Positions 18,008 to 28,685 of a stretch of DNA of 64,000 bases are shown here, one piece after another. The DNA lies in the NCBI RefSeq assembly GCF_009830945.1, contig NZ_VWVV01000014.1:1-64000 (forward strand). Reading direction: 5' to 3'. Source of the DNA: Nocardiopsis sp. FR4. GTDB lineage: Bacteria; Actinomycetota; Actinomycetes; Streptosporangiales; Streptosporangiaceae. Below the pieces are notes generated by a model. That model was not told where the DNA came from and did not search any database. It worked only from the letters and a program-made list of their open reading frames with translations. Within the stretch, counting starts at the first letter, position 1. Each line of letters starts with the position of its first letter. A program made the translations under genes and the position numbers.

Positions 18008-18660
18008 GCAGCGAACACCTCGGAGAGCGTCTCTCCGCGCTCGTCGACGGGGAACTGGGCCCGGCCGAACACGAGAGCGCCCTCATCCACCTGGCCAGGT
18101 GCGAGTCGTGCCGCTTCGAGGCCGACCTGATGCGCCGCCTCAAACGCCGCCTGCACGGCCTGTGCGAGCCCGAGCCGGACGCCGACTTCATGGGACGGCT
18201 GGCGGGGCTGTCCCGCGACCCCGCGACCGCGGGCCGGGGGCCCACCGAGCCGCCGCCCGGCGGCGCGGGCTTCGGGGCGGGTCCGCCGCTGGGCCTCTCC
18301 CGCCCCCTGGGCGGTTTCCCCGGCGGCCACCACCCGGCCTCCGCGCCCCCGGAGAGCGGTGCGGCGCCGCACCGGCCGCAGCGCGCGGCGCGGCCCGAAC
18401 GCCACCGCCCGGAACGCCTCGCGCACCTGCTCCCGGCCTTCCCCGGCGGTCGTTACGCCGTCGCGGGCTTCGCCGTGGCCTCGGTCCTGATCGGCAGCGC
18501 CTTCGTGGCCGGAGGGGACACCGAGGAGACCCCGGTGGTCCAGCCCCGTCTGTCCGACTACGCGGTCGAGCACGCGGTGACCAGCCGCCACCTGCCGGTG
18601 GCGCACCCCCAGCCCAAGGCCACCGAGCTTCCGTACGGCACCACCGAAGCCAACCGGTGA
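18004..18660 (+). CDS. Zinc-binding anti-sigma factor for SigE (membrane-anchored)
   Basis: A 218-residue anti-sigma factor. The N-terminal ZAS domain has H29-x3-C33-x2-C36, the zinc motif that clamps ECF sigma factors. A long proline/glycine-rich linker (about 75-135) leads to one membrane helix (around residues 150-168) and a 50-residue outer tail. Unlike the short soluble RseA of M. tuberculosis, this version spans the membrane, which suits control by regulated proteolysis or by the RseB-like partner encoded next. It overlaps sigE and the next gene by GTGA, so translation is probably coupled. Confidence 0.88.
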   Translation: MSSEHLGERLSALVDGELGPAEHESALIHLARCESCRFEADLMRRLKRRLHGLCEPEPDADFMGRLAGLSRDPATAGRGPTEPPPGGAGFGAGPPLGLSRPLGGFPGGHHPASAPPESGAAPHRPQRAARPERHRPERLAHLLPAFPGGRYAVAGFAVASVLIGSAFVAGGDTEETPVVQPRLSDYAVEHAVTSRHLPVAHPQPKATELPYGTTEANR

Positions 18661-19724
18661 GCGCGCGGGGACACTCCTGCCCGCACTCCGGCCCGGTCAC
18701 CCTCCTCGCGGTGGCCCTGTTGTGCGTGCTCCTGCTCACCGCCGCCACCAGCCCCGAGGCCGCCGCGGTGCCCGCGGACGGCTCCGACGACGGGATGCCG
18801 GTCCTGCGCCGCGCCGCCGCCGCGGAGAACCAGGTCGCCTACTCCGCCGTGCGGGAGATGACCGGGCCGCACGGGCCCGGGGGCCACGTACTGCGTGTGC
18901 GGGTGGTGAACCGGCCCGGGGACGGCATCGCCCTGGCGCCCCTGGGCGAGGAGGAGGACGCCCTCGTGGTGCGCTCCTCCTCCGCGCTGGAGTCGCTCGA
19001 CGAACGCCTGCTGCACATGCTCCAGGACACCTACTCCGTCTCCGACGCCGGGCTCGCCGACCTGGACGGCCGGGAGGCCCGGGTGGTGGAGGCGGCGCGC
19101 GCCGACGGCACCCTCGCCGGGCGGTTCTGGGTCGACACCGACACCGGTCTGCTCCTGGGCCGGACCGTCTACGAGGCCACCGGGGCCCCCGCGTTCAGCG
19201 TCCGCCTCAGCGATCTCGCCCTGGGCGAGGGCTCCTGGCCCGAGGGCCGTGTGGGCGACGAGCCCTGGGGGGACGCCCTCACGGGGACCGAGCGCGCCGA
19301 GCTGCGCGACGGCGGCTGGCCGCTGCCCGAGCACCTCACCTGGAACCTGCGCCTGGTCGACGCGCGGTCCACGAAACTGGCCGGAAACCGCGTCGTGCAC
19401 GCGGTCTACTCGGACGGTCTGTCCCAGGTGTCGGTTTTCACCCAGCGTGGGAAGCTGGATACCAAGCATTCCCCCGCACTCCGGAACGGATACACCGGAA
19501 CCGGGGCAGGGGGAAGCGGCGTCCCAACACAACACGACACGATCTTCGGCGGCGACACGGGTCAGTACCAGAGCATGTGGCAGGCGGACGGATTCGTCTA
19601 CACGGTGCTCGCCGACGCCCCCGCGGGGCTGGCCTCGTCGGCGGTGACCGCGTTGCCCGACCCCGGCGGCTCCGGTTTCTGGGCCCGGGTGCACCGCGGT
19701 CTGGCCCGGCTCGGGTTCCTCTAG
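18657..19724 (+). CDS. RseB/MucB-like exported sensor of the sigma-E pathway
   Basis: A 355-residue exported protein. A signal peptide (hydrophobic core about residues 13-30, then SPEAAAVPA) is followed by a LolA/RseB-like fold domain (VPADGSDD to about residue 190, with the strand pattern LDGREARVVEAARADG and GRFWVDTDTGLLLGRTVYE) and a MucB C-terminal-like domain. In proteobacteria RseB binds the outer part of the anti-sigma factor and shields it from proteolysis. The same role here is inferred from its GTGA overlap with the anti-sigma gene. The GTG start is fixed by the overlap. No lipobox is seen. Confidence 0.82.
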   Translation: MSARGHSCPHSGPVTLLAVALLCVLLLTAATSPEAAAVPADGSDDGMPVLRRAAAAENQVAYSAVREMTGPHGPGGHVLRVRVVNRPGDGIALAPLGEEEDALVVRSSSALESLDERLLHMLQDTYSVSDAGLADLDGREARVVEAARADGTLAGRFWVDTDTGLLLGRTVYEATGAPAFSVRLSDLALGEGSWPEGRVGDEPWGDALTGTERAELRDGGWPLPEHLTWNLRLVDARSTKLAGNRVVHAVYSDGLSQVSVFTQRGKLDTKHSPALRNGYTGTGAGGSGVPTQHDTIFGGDTGQYQSMWQADGFVYTVLADAPAGLASSAVTALPDPGGSGFWARVHRGLARLGFL

Positions 19725-19778
19725 GCGCCCCGCCGGGCCGGGTGTCGACCGAAAGCCAAGCGACATACGGAGCAGGTC

Positions 19779-21263
<1,485 letters not shown>

Positions 21264-21283
21264 CGGCCCCCGGACCGCCCGGG

Positions 21284-21324
21284 CACGGCTGGGCCCCCGA
21301 GCGGTGCTCGGGGGCCCAGCCGTG
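21284..21324. terminator. Bidirectional terminator between htrA and mrp
   Basis: A perfect 19-bp stem (21284-21302 with 21306-21324) and a 3-base loop, placed between convergent stop codons. Confidence 0.88.
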
Positions 21325-21350
21325 TGGGACAGACCTCGGGGACGGGCCTC

Positions 21351-22490
21351 TCAGCGGCCGGCCGGGGAGATGCCCAGCTGCATCCCGGCCAGTCCGCGCG
21401 GCTTGCCGACCAGCGTCTCGGCCACGCCGGAGATCACCTTGCTGGCCTCGGCCTCGGGCTCGGTCAGCACGAGCGGCCTGCCCTCGTCGCCGCCCTCGCG
21501 CAGGCGGGTGTCCAACGGCACCTGGCCCAGCAGCGGGATCTCCGTGCCCAGCGTCTTGGTGAGGGCGTCGGCGACGGTCTGGCCGCCGCCCTCGCCGAAC
21601 AGGTGCAGCGGCTCCCCGCCGCCCGGCGGCAGGTAGTACGACATGTTCTCGATCACGCCCGCGATCCGCTGGTGGGTCTGGGCGGTGATGGCGCCCGCGC
21701 GCTCGGCCACCTCGGCGGCGGCCTGCTGCGGCGTGGTCACCACGAGCAGCTCGGCGCCGGGCAGCAGCTGCGCGACGGAGATGGCGATGTCGCCGGTGCC
21801 CGGGGGCAGGTCCATCAGGAGCACGTCCAGGTCGCCCCAGTACACGTCCGACAGGAACTGCTGGAGCGCGCGGTGCAGCATCGGCCCGCGCCAGACCACG
21901 GGCTGGTTGCCCTGGGTGAACATGCCGACCGAGATGACCTTGATGTCGTGCGCCGTCGGCGGCAGGATCATGTCCTCGACCTTGGTCGGGAAGTCCGACG
22001 CGCCGAGCATCCGCGGCACCGAGTGGCCGTAGATGTCGGCGTCGACGACACCGACCTTGTGGCCCTGGGCGGCCATGGCCGCGGCGAGGTTGACGGTGAC
22101 GGACGACTTGCCCACACCGCCCTTGCCGGAGGCGACGGCGAAGACCCGGGTGAGCGAGTTCGGCTTGGCGAAGGGGATCTCCTTCTCCGCCTGGCCGCCG
22201 CGCAGCTTGGTCTGGAGTTCCTTGCGCTGCTCGTCGCTCATCACGTCGAGCTCCACGCGCACGGAGGTGACCCCGGGGACCTTGGTCACCGCTTCGGTCA
22301 CGTCCTTCTCGATACGGCCCTTCATCGGGCATCCGGCCACCGTGAGGTACACGCCGACGCGCACGGTACCGTCGTCGGCGATGTCAACGCTCTTGACCAT
22401 GCCGAGGTCGGTGATGGGGCGGCGGATCTCCGGGTCTTGCACCGTGGCCAGGGCTTTGTTGACCTGCTCGGTGGATGGTGTGGAGGACAT
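21351..22490 (-). CDS. mrp: Mrp/NBP35-family Fe-S cluster carrier ATPase
   Basis: A 379-residue cytosolic P-loop ATPase for iron-sulphur cluster delivery. An N-terminal MIP18/DUF59 domain (1-85, with C54 in AGCPMKG) is fused to a deviant Walker A ATPase (GKGGVGKS, 122-129). The expected CxxC after NMSYY is absent (LPPGGGEPLHLFGEGGG). Other actinobacterial Mrp proteins appear to share this, so cluster binding must differ from the E. coli form. A TACGAT box 7 bases upstream of the ATG indicates a leaderless message. In M. tuberculosis the orthologue Rv1229c also follows the sigE region, but tatB and other genes found there are missing. Confidence 0.92.
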   Translation of the reverse strand: MSSTPSTEQVNKALATVQDPEIRRPITDLGMVKSVDIADDGTVRVGVYLTVAGCPMKGRIEKDVTEAVTKVPGVTSVRVELDVMSDEQRKELQTKLRGGQAEKEIPFAKPNSLTRVFAVASGKGGVGKSSVTVNLAAAMAAQGHKVGVVDADIYGHSVPRMLGASDFPTKVEDMILPPTAHDIKVISVGMFTQGNQPVVWRGPMLHRALQQFLSDVYWGDLDVLLMDLPPGTGDIAISVAQLLPGAELLVVTTPQQAAAEVAERAGAITAQTHQRIAGVIENMSYYLPPGGGEPLHLFGEGGGQTVADALTKTLGTEIPLLGQVPLDTRLREGGDEGRPLVLTEPEAEASKVISGVAETLVGKPRGLAGMQLGISPAGR

Positions 22491-22497
22491 GTGCTCA

Positions 22498-22503
22498 ATC
22501 GTA
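22498..22503 (-). promoter_or_regulatory. -10 box of mrp (leaderless)
   Basis: On the minus strand TACGAT is followed by 7 bases and the ATG. The identical box and spacing precede the response regulator gene at 63813. Confidence 0.55.
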
Positions 22504-22668
22504 GGTCAGCGGTACGGGGTCAACGGCCTCGCCGTGCGGGTCGGCCACATGGTGCAACGGGGGCGGGGCGCCCGGCATTCCGCCCGGCCCCTCCGCGCGC
22601 CGGTCAGCGCGCACCGTGACCGGTTGATAACGGCATGGCCTTAACGCTGGCAATACACGCCCGGATAG

Positions 22669-22674
22669 TAGTCT
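22669..22674 (+). promoter_or_regulatory. -10 box of the CPBP protease gene
   Basis: TAGTCT ends 9 bases before the ATG at 22684, and no ribosome-binding site is seen. The surrounding 22620-22680 stretch is locally AT-rich. Confidence 0.42.
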
Positions 22675-22683
22675 CAGCGCACG

Positions 22684-23898
22684 ATGGGAAATGTGCCGCC
22701 ACCGCCTGGTTCGTCCTGGCCCGCCGCGCCTGAGGGGCCGGAGGGACGGGGTGCCGGGTCCTACACGCAGGAGCAGACCTGGGCGGGTCCCCCGGGCGGG
22801 GGAAGGCTGACGCCGCCCGGCGGTCAGCCGATGGTCAACGCGGACCCCGACGTGTGGGCCTGGCCGCCGCCGCGACCCGTGCGCACCAGCCAGTTCGCCT
22901 GTGCGGAACTTCCCGCGGGTGAGTCCTACCACAGGCTCGGACGCACCTCACGCTTTCGCTGGTGGTCCGCCCCGCTGACCCTGGTGGTTCTCGCGGTGCT
23001 GCTGTTCTTCCTGTGGATGGCATTCCTGCTTTCGGTGACCATCGTGGCGATCATCGGCGGCAGCGGACTGGCCCCGGGCTCGGTCACCGTCGGGGAGATC
23101 GCCGGACTGGCCTTCGGGCTGCTGCCCACGGCGCTGCTCCTGCCCATCGTCCTCTTCCTCGTGCGCGTCGTGCAGTGGCGCCGGATCGGTTCCGTGCTCT
23201 CGGTGGAGGGCCGGCTGCGCTGGAACTGGCTGGCGCGCTGCACCGTGGCGGCGGTCTTCCCGGTCGCCTTGGGCGTCCTGCTCTTCCTGCCCCTGGCCGA
23301 GTACCTGTGGCCGGAGCTTCTGCCCAGCCGGAACACGGGCGGCACCGAGGTGTTCGCCGCGGCGATGGCCGTCATCGTGCTGCTGGTGCCCTTCCAGTCG
23401 GCGGCCGAGGAGCTCACACTGCGCGGGCTCCTCCTCCAGCTGGTGGGAGCGATCGGCGCCCGGCCGGAGGAGCCCCGGGGCGGGTCGGCGGCCTCGCGGG
23501 TGCTGCGCTCGCCGGGCCCGGCGGTCCTGGCCAGCGGGACCCTGTTCCCCGTGCTGTACCTGGCCACGCATCCGGGCGACGTGTGGACGGCCGCGGCGCT
23601 GGCGGTCCTGGGGCTGGGGATGGCCTGGCTGACCTGGCGCACCGGCGGGCTGGAGGCCGCGATCGGCCTCCACGTGGTCAACAGCCTCGTGCAGTTCACC
23701 CTGTGCGTCTTCGAGGGCCGCATGGACCAGATCGGCACGGGCGCGGTGGTCGGCGCCGGGCTGCCCCTGGGCGCCGGGTCGCCGCCGGTCCTGATCCTGA
23801 CCGCGCTCCAGGTGGGCCTGTACGTCCTGGCGGTGAGGCGGTGGGCGGACCGCCTCGGCGTGCGCCGCACCAGCCCCGCCCCCGCCTCCCGGAGCTGA
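22684..23898 (+). CDS. CPBP-family intramembrane metalloprotease
   Basis: A 404-residue polytopic membrane protein with a proline-rich cytoplasmic N terminus (1-95). The CPBP/Abi motifs are present: EELTLRG (motif 1, paired glutamates and arginine), the histidine in LYLATHPGD (motif 2) and HVVNSLVQF (motif 3). The family, related to Rce1 prenyl endopeptidase, is diverse in bacteria; the substrate here is unknown. The ATG is preceded by a -10 box without a ribosome site. It converges on gtrA. Confidence 0.88.
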   Translation: MGNVPPPPGSSWPAAPEGPEGRGAGSYTQEQTWAGPPGGGRLTPPGGQPMVNADPDVWAWPPPRPVRTSQFACAELPAGESYHRLGRTSRFRWWSAPLTLVVLAVLLFFLWMAFLLSVTIVAIIGGSGLAPGSVTVGEIAGLAFGLLPTALLLPIVLFLVRVVQWRRIGSVLSVEGRLRWNWLARCTVAAVFPVALGVLLFLPLAEYLWPELLPSRNTGGTEVFAAAMAVIVLLVPFQSAAEELTLRGLLLQLVGAIGARPEEPRGGSAASRVLRSPGPAVLASGTLFPVLYLATHPGDVWTAAALAVLGLGMAWLTWRTGGLEAAIGLHVVNSLVQFTLCVFEGRMDQIGTGAVVGAGLPLGAGSPPVLILTALQVGLYVLAVRRWADRLGVRRTSPAPASRS

Positions 23899-23930
23899 GC
23901 CGGTTCCCGGCGGGGCGCGCGGAGGAGGCG

Positions 23931-24395
23931 CTACACCGCCGGCGCGCGGGACGGGCTCTTCGGCCGCTCGGGGAAGACCCAGGTCCGGTAGGCGAAGAAC
24001 CGGAAGAGGGTGCCCAGCGCCACACCCACCAGGTTTCCCGCGATGTTGCGCGCCAGCGGCCCGTCCAGGCCCAGCACGTACACCGTCAGGCCCAGGCAGC
24101 CGAGCTGGATGAGCATGCCCACGCCGTTCATGACCAGGAACAGCGCCGTCTCCCGGCCGTACCCGGTACGGGTGCGCTCGCCGAAGGTCCAGAAGCGGTG
24201 GCCGACGAAGGCCACCGCGATGGAGCACAGCGTTCCGACCACCTGTCCGGTGAGCGGGGCCGCGCCCGCCGCGCTCCACAGCAGGTTGGTCGTGCCCAGC
24301 TGGACGGCGTAGGCCACGGCCCCCACCGAGCCGAACCGGCTCACCTCGCGGACGAGTTTGGCCAGTCGCGGGTGGCGGGAGAGGAAGTCGCGCAC
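23931..24395 (-). CDS. GtrA family membrane protein
   Basis: A 154-residue protein with four membrane helices typical of GtrA: REVSRFGSVGAVAYAVQLGT starts helix 1 and RFFAYRTWVFPER closes helix 4. GtrA-like proteins are thought to flip polyprenyl-phosphate-linked sugars or otherwise serve cell-surface glycosylation. Length is normal. It lies between the CPBP protease and purK with no glycosyltransferase adjacent, so its partner is not obvious. Confidence 0.88.
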   Translation of the reverse strand: MRDFLSRHPRLAKLVREVSRFGSVGAVAYAVQLGTTNLLWSAAGAAPLTGQVVGTLCSIAVAFVGHRFWTFGERTRTGYGRETALFLVMNGVGMLIQLGCLGLTVYVLGLDGPLARNIAGNLVGVALGTLFRFFAYRTWVFPERPKSPSRAPAV

Positions 24396-24496
24396 GGCCT
24401 GTGCCTCCTGGGATCTGGTCGGACGGCGCCCCGCGCGGCGGGTCCGCCCGGCTGGGCCGGGGCGGGAGGGCCGAGGGCCCCCGCGCGCGCACGCCC

Positions 24497-24502
24497 TAGA
24501 CT
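24497..24502 (+). promoter_or_regulatory. -10 box of the purK-purE operon
   Basis: TAGACT lies about 120 bases before purK, giving a leader of roughly 115 bases. No riboswitch-like structure was recognised in that leader. Confidence 0.35.
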
Positions 24503-24622
24503 CTAGCCCGGGGACTGCAGCAAGACCCCGGCCGCGGGTTCCGAGCCGAACCGGCCAGGTCCCGCCGCGCGCGGGACCGCCCCGTCACCGCGGTTGACGA
24601 GCAGCATGTGAGTTGAGGAACT

Positions 24623-25783
24623 GTGAGCGAGCGTAACCGCACCGTCCCCCGCGTGGGCATGGTCGGAGGTGGACAACTCTCCAGGATGACCCACCAGGCG
24701 GGCATCGGACTGGGCGTCGACTTCTCGGTGCTGGCGACCAGCCCCACCGACAGCGCCGCCCTGGTCTGCGGGAGCGTCACCCTGGGGGACGACCGCGGCC
24801 TGGACGACGTCCTGGCCTTCGCCAAGGCCCACGACGTGGTCACCTTCGACCACGAGCACGTGCCCGAGCCCGTCCTGCGCGCGGTCGAGGAGGCGGGCGG
24901 ACTGCTGCGCCCGGGCCGCGCCGCCCTGCGCTTCGCCCAGGACAAGCTGCGCATGCGCACCCGCATGGCCGAGCTGGGCGCCCCCTCCCCGCGCTGGCGG
25001 GCGGTCACCACGCTGGAGCACGTGGCCGACTTCGCCCGGGAGGGCGGCGGCTGGCCGGTCGTGCTCAAGGCCGCCCGGGGCGGCTACGACGGCAAGGGCG
25101 TGTGGGTCGTGGCCGACGCCGACCAGGCCCGCGAGGTGGTGGACCGCGCCGCCGCCGAGGAGGTGCCGCTCCTGGTGGAGGACAAGGTCGCCTTCAGCCG
25201 GGAGCTGGCCGTACAGGTCGCCCGCTCCCCGCACGGACAGGTGGCGGTCTACCCCGTCGTGGAGACCGTGCAGCGGGACGGCATCTGCCACGAGGTGATC
25301 GCCCCGGCCCCGGGCCTGGCCGAGGACAAGGCGGTGCGCGCCCAGCAGCTGGCCATCGAGATCGCCCAGGCCCTGGACGTGACCGGCGTGCTGGCCGTGG
25401 AGCTGTTCGAGACCGCCGACGGCGTGGTCGTCAACGAGCTGGCCATGCGTCCGCACAACTCCGGGCACTGGACCATCGAGGGCGCGCGCACCTCCCAGTT
25501 CGAGCAGCACCTGCGGGCCGTGCTCAACCTGCCGCTGGGGTCGCCGCGCACCAACGCCCCCTACACCGTCATGGCCAACCTGCTCGGCGGGAGGGACCCG
25601 GAGGTCTACCGCCGCTACCTGCACGTGATGGCCAGGGACCCCGAGGTGAAGGTGCACTTCTACGGCAAGGACGTGCGTCCGGGCCGCAAGATCGGGCACG
25701 TCACCGTGACGGGCGAGGACTACCAGGACCTGCTGGAGCGCGCCCGCGACGCCGCCGCCTACCTGCGAGGAGACGACCAGTGA
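24623..25783 (+). CDS. purK: 5-(carboxyamino)imidazole ribonucleotide synthase PurK
   Basis: A 386-residue ATP-grasp ligase that carboxylates AIR to N5-CAIR using ATP and bicarbonate in purine synthesis. [15 protein letters not shown] is the N-terminal nucleotide loop; [22 protein letters not shown] (ATP-binding loop) and [17 protein letters not shown] are the PurK signatures. GAGGA lies close before the GTG. The stop codon overlaps the purE start (GTGA), so the two steps are translationally coupled. Confidence 0.95.
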   Translation: MSERNRTVPRVGMVGGGQLSRMTHQAGIGLGVDFSVLATSPTDSAALVCGSVTLGDDRGLDDVLAFAKAHDVVTFDHEHVPEPVLRAVEEAGGLLRPGRAALRFAQDKLRMRTRMAELGAPSPRWRAVTTLEHVADFAREGGGWPVVLKAARGGYDGKGVWVVADADQAREVVDRAAAEEVPLLVEDKVAFSRELAVQVARSPHGQVAVYPVVETVQRDGICHEVIAPAPGLAEDKAVRAQQLAIEIAQALDVTGVLAVELFETADGVVVNELAMRPHNSGHWTIEGARTSQFEQHLRAVLNLPLGSPRTNAPYTVMANLLGGRDPEVYRRYLHVMARDPEVKVHFYGKDVRPGRKIGHVTVTGEDYQDLLERARDAAAYLRGDDQ

Positions 25784-26349
25784 CCGACAACGCCAACGGC
25801 AGCGGCCGGGAGGGCAGCCCGCCGGGCGACCCCGTGGTCGGCATCGTGATGGGCTCGGACTCCGACTGGCCGGTGATGCGCGAGGCCGCCGAGGCCCTGC
25901 GCGAGTTCGGCGTCCCCTTCGAGGCCGACGTGGTCTCGGCGCACCGGATGCCGAACGAGATGATCTCCTACGGCACGGAGGCCGCCGGGCGCGGGCTCAG
26001 GGTGATCATCGCCGGTGCGGGGGGCGCCGCCCACCTGCCCGGGATGCTGGCCTCGGTGACGACCCTGCCGGTGGTGGGCGTTCCGGTGCCGCTCAAGTAC
26101 CTGGACGGCATGGACTCGCTGCTGTCCATCGTGCAGATGCCCGCCGGGGTGCCGGTGGCCACCGTGGCCGTGGGCGCCGCGCGCAACGCGGGGCTGCTGG
26201 CGGTGCGGATGCTGGCCGCGGGCGACCCCGGGCTCACCGAGCGCATGACCCGCTTCCAGGAGGAGCTGCGGGAGCAGGCGCACGCCAAGGGGGAGCGGCT
26301 GCGCCGCGAGGTCGCCAGCGGCGGCAGGCCGACCGGCTTCGGCCTCTAG
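25780..26349 (+). CDS. purE: N5-CAIR mutase PurE
   Basis: A 189-residue class I PurE that isomerises N5-CAIR to [20 protein letters not shown] and [14 protein letters not shown] are the mutase active-site motifs. A roughly 18-residue polar N-terminal extension precedes the core. GAGGAG lies 8 bases before the GTG, within the end of purK. It ends 7 bases before the stop of the convergent TNT-like gene. Confidence 0.95.
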   Translation: MTDNANGSGREGSPPGDPVVGIVMGSDSDWPVMREAAEALREFGVPFEADVVSAHRMPNEMISYGTEAAGRGLRVIIAGAGGAAHLPGMLASVTTLPVVGVPVPLKYLDGMDSLLSIVQMPAGVPVATVAVGAARNAGLLAVRMLAAGDPGLTERMTRFQEELREQAHAKGERLRREVASGGRPTGFGL

Positions 26350-26356
26350 GAGAGCC

Positions 26357-26962
26357 TCATTCGGACCTCCCGGGTCCGTGTCCGCCCGCCGGCACGGACC
26401 CGGGGAGGGTCCGTGCCGGCGGACCGGCCCTGGGCTTCGCGGTCCTGGGCACCGCCGCGGCCACCGCGTAGCAGTTGTAGTTGTGCTCGGGCCCGCCCGG
26501 CCAGGTGTTCAGCGAGTCGGGCGGCAGCGCCCGCCGTGCGTAGGGCGCCCCCGCCGGGGCCAGGAACGAGCCGCGCGGCGAACCGAAGCGGTCCAGCCGC
26601 TCGCCCGCGAGCAGGGTGCGCTTCTCGGTCACCGGCTCGCCGTCCTCCACGACGAACCCCATGTGGTCGGGGTAGTCCCAGCCCTCCGGGGCGGCCCAGC
26701 GGTCCAGGAACTCCACGGGGGTCAGCCCGCCGAACCGGTCGTACCCCTCCAACAGCCGGGCCACCGGCCCCTCCTCGGGCAGCTCGGCCGGTCCCAGCCG
26801 GGGGTCGCCGCACAGGTACCTCTCCCGCTCCTCCCCACCGGGCGGCGGGTCGAGCTCCGGGCAGTGGAGGGGCCCGGACTCCGGCCGTGCGGGCAGGGCG
26901 TGTGCGGGCGGTGCGGCCAGGGCCAGGGCCAGGGCCACGCCGACCGTCACGGAAAACCTCAC
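26357..26962 (-). CDS. Secreted TNT (NAD glycohydrolase)-like domain protein
   Basis: A 201-residue exported protein. A signal peptide (MRFSVTVGVALALALAAPPA, cleavage near AHA-LP) is followed by a TNT-type domain: GLTPVEFLDRWA, LDRFGSPRGSFLAPAGAPYA, RRALPPDS and HNYNCYAV. In M. tuberculosis CpnT this fold hydrolyses NAD+, using arginines in equivalent positions and a glutamine near the C terminus. That glutamine is not apparent here; the last 20 or so residues are encoded by a hairpin that looks like a terminator. GGAG lies 8 bases before the chosen GTG; an earlier GTG (26986) has no ribosome site. No immunity gene is recognised next to it. The enzyme may be inactive or divergent. Confidence 0.72.
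   Translation of the reverse strand: MRFSVTVGVALALALAAPPAHALPARPESGPLHCPELDPPPGGEERERYLCGDPRLGPAELPEEGPVARLLEGYDRFGGLTPVEFLDRWAAPEGWDYPDHMGFVVEDGEPVTEKRTLLAGERLDRFGSPRGSFLAPAGAPYARRALPPDSLNTWPGGPEHNYNCYAVAAAVPRTAKPRAGPPARTLPGSVPAGGHGPGRSE
26386..26422. terminator. Hairpin at the 3' end of the TNT-like gene, convergent with purE
   Basis: A perfect 16-bp stem (26386-26401 with 26407-26422) with a 5-base loop. It lies downstream of purE but inside the coding end of the opposite gene, so it probably terminates purK-purE and also encodes the odd C terminus of the TNT-like protein. Confidence 0.75.
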
Positions 26963-27122
26963 GGACGGGACTCCGTTCGTCCTCACGGCGCCCGGTTCCA
27001 GACCGACGGTGCGCGGTCAAACACGGAGTGAAGTCAACCACGGTGTGCCGGTTGCCGAGGGGAACTCGCCCGAAAACGCGGGGCCGGCCCCGGCGGGGCC
27101 GGCCTCCGGTACCGTCCCGGGG

Positions 27123-28454
27123 CTACTGGCGGCCCAGCGCCCGGTAGGTCCAGCCCGAGGCGCGCCAGTACGTGGGGTCGAGCGCGTTGCGGCCGTCCAC
27201 GATGCGCTTGCCGGCCACCACCTCGGCCAGCTCGTCCGGGTTGGCCTCGCGGAACTCGGCCCACTCGGTGAGCAGCAGCACCACGTCGGCGCCGCGCGCG
27301 GCATCCAGCATGGAGTCCGCGTACTCCAGCTCCGGGTGCGCCTCGCGGGCCCGCTCCAGCGCCGCCGGGTCGTACACCGTCACCCGCGCGCCCAGCGAGG
27401 CGATGGTGGCGGCCACGTCCAGCGCGGGCGAGTCGCGGATGTCGTCGGAGTTGGGTTTGAACGCCGCGCCCAGCACGGTCACCGTGCGCCCGGCGAAACT
27501 GCCGCCGATCAGCTGGCGGGCGATGTCGATGGTGCGCGCGCGGCGGCGCTGGTTGATCGCGTCCACCTCGCGCAGGAAGGACAGCGCGGGCTCCACGCCC
27601 AGCTCGTCGGCGCGCGCCATGAACGCGCGGATGTCCTTGGGCAGGCAGCCGCCGCCGAAGCCCAGGCCCGGACCGAGGAACTTGCCGCCGATGCGGTCGT
27701 CGTAGGACAGGGCCTCAGCCAGCTGGATGACGTCGGCCCCGGCCACCTCCGACACCTCCGCCATGGCGTTGATGAAGGAGATCTTCGTGGCGAGGAAGGC
27801 GTTGGCCGACACCTTGACCAGCTCGGCGGTCTGCATGTCGGTCACCATGAAGGGGGTGCCGTCGTCGATCTGGCGCTGCCACAGCGCCCGCACGGCCTTC
27901 TCCACCCGAGGCGAGTCGGTGCCGATCACGATCCGGTTCGGGTGCAGCGTGTCCTCCACACCGAAGCCCTCACGCAGGAACTCCGGGCTCCAGCCCAGCT
28001 CGGCCTCGTCGCCGGCGGGCGCCAGCGCGGACAGCCGCGCGGCCAGGGTGGCGGCGGTGCCCACCGGGACTGTGGAGCGGCCCACGACCACGGTGGGGCG
28101 GGTCAGGTGCGGGGCCAGCTGGTCCACCGCGGCGTTGACGTAGCGCAGGTCGGCCGCGCCGGAGTCGTCGCGCTGCGGCGTGCCCACGCAGATCAGGTGC
28201 AGGTCCGCGAACTCCGCCACCTCGGGGAAGGAGGTCGTGAAACGCAGCCGCCCGGCCTCCAGGTTGGCGGTGAGCAGCTCGTCGAGACCGGGCTCGTAGA
28301 AGGGCACCCGACCGGAGCGGAGCATGTCGATCTTGGCCTCGTCGACGTCGAGGCCCAGGACCTCGAACCCCATCTCGGCCAGGCAGGCCGCGGTGGTGGC
28401 ACCCAGATAACCGGTACCGATGACGGAGACGCGCATACGGTCCGCTTCGACCAC
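27123..28454 (-). CDS. UDP-glucose 6-dehydrogenase
   Basis: A 443-residue NAD-dependent enzyme that oxidises UDP-glucose to UDP-glucuronate for surface polysaccharide. The N-terminal Rossmann loop is GTGYLG (13-18), and the catalytic cysteine lies in GFGGGCLPKDI. YEPGLDELL and SPEFLREG are typical of UDP-glucose dehydrogenases, separating it from the UDP-HexNAc dehydrogenase at 52.6-54.0 kb. GAGGAAGGA lies 9 bases before the GTG, which favours it over an internal ATG six codons later. It stands alone between the TNT-like gene and the LCP unit. Confidence 0.92.
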   Translation of the reverse strand: MVEADRMRVSVIGTGYLGATTAACLAEMGFEVLGLDVDEAKIDMLRSGRVPFYEPGLDELLTANLEAGRLRFTTSFPEVAEFADLHLICVGTPQRDDSGAADLRYVNAAVDQLAPHLTRPTVVVGRSTVPVGTAATLAARLSALAPAGDEAELGWSPEFLREGFGVEDTLHPNRIVIGTDSPRVEKAVRALWQRQIDDGTPFMVTDMQTAELVKVSANAFLATKISFINAMAEVSEVAGADVIQLAEALSYDDRIGGKFLGPGLGFGGGCLPKDIRAFMARADELGVEPALSFLREVDAINQRRRARTIDIARQLIGGSFAGRTVTVLGAAFKPNSDDIRDSPALDVAATIASLGARVTVYDPAALERAREAHPELEYADSMLDAARGADVVLLLTEWAEFREANPDELAEVVAGKRIVDGRNALDPTYWRASGWTYRALGRQ

Positions 28455-28685
28455 TGGCTTGTGTCCTTCCTCGCTTTCGTCCGCTCCCGTGCTGCTTGTT
28501 GTGCCCGCTGAAGGCGGTCAACACCCTGCTGGAGGGCAGGAAACGGACATGGTTCGGCCTACGGGTGGTGCCCGGGCGTGATGCATCACCCTACGCGCCG
28601 GGTCGTGGCGCGTGACCGAACACCGCGTGAACAGTCAGGCGCTCAGGTTACCGGTGGGTCCGGAGCGGCGGTCACGGGGCGGTGC

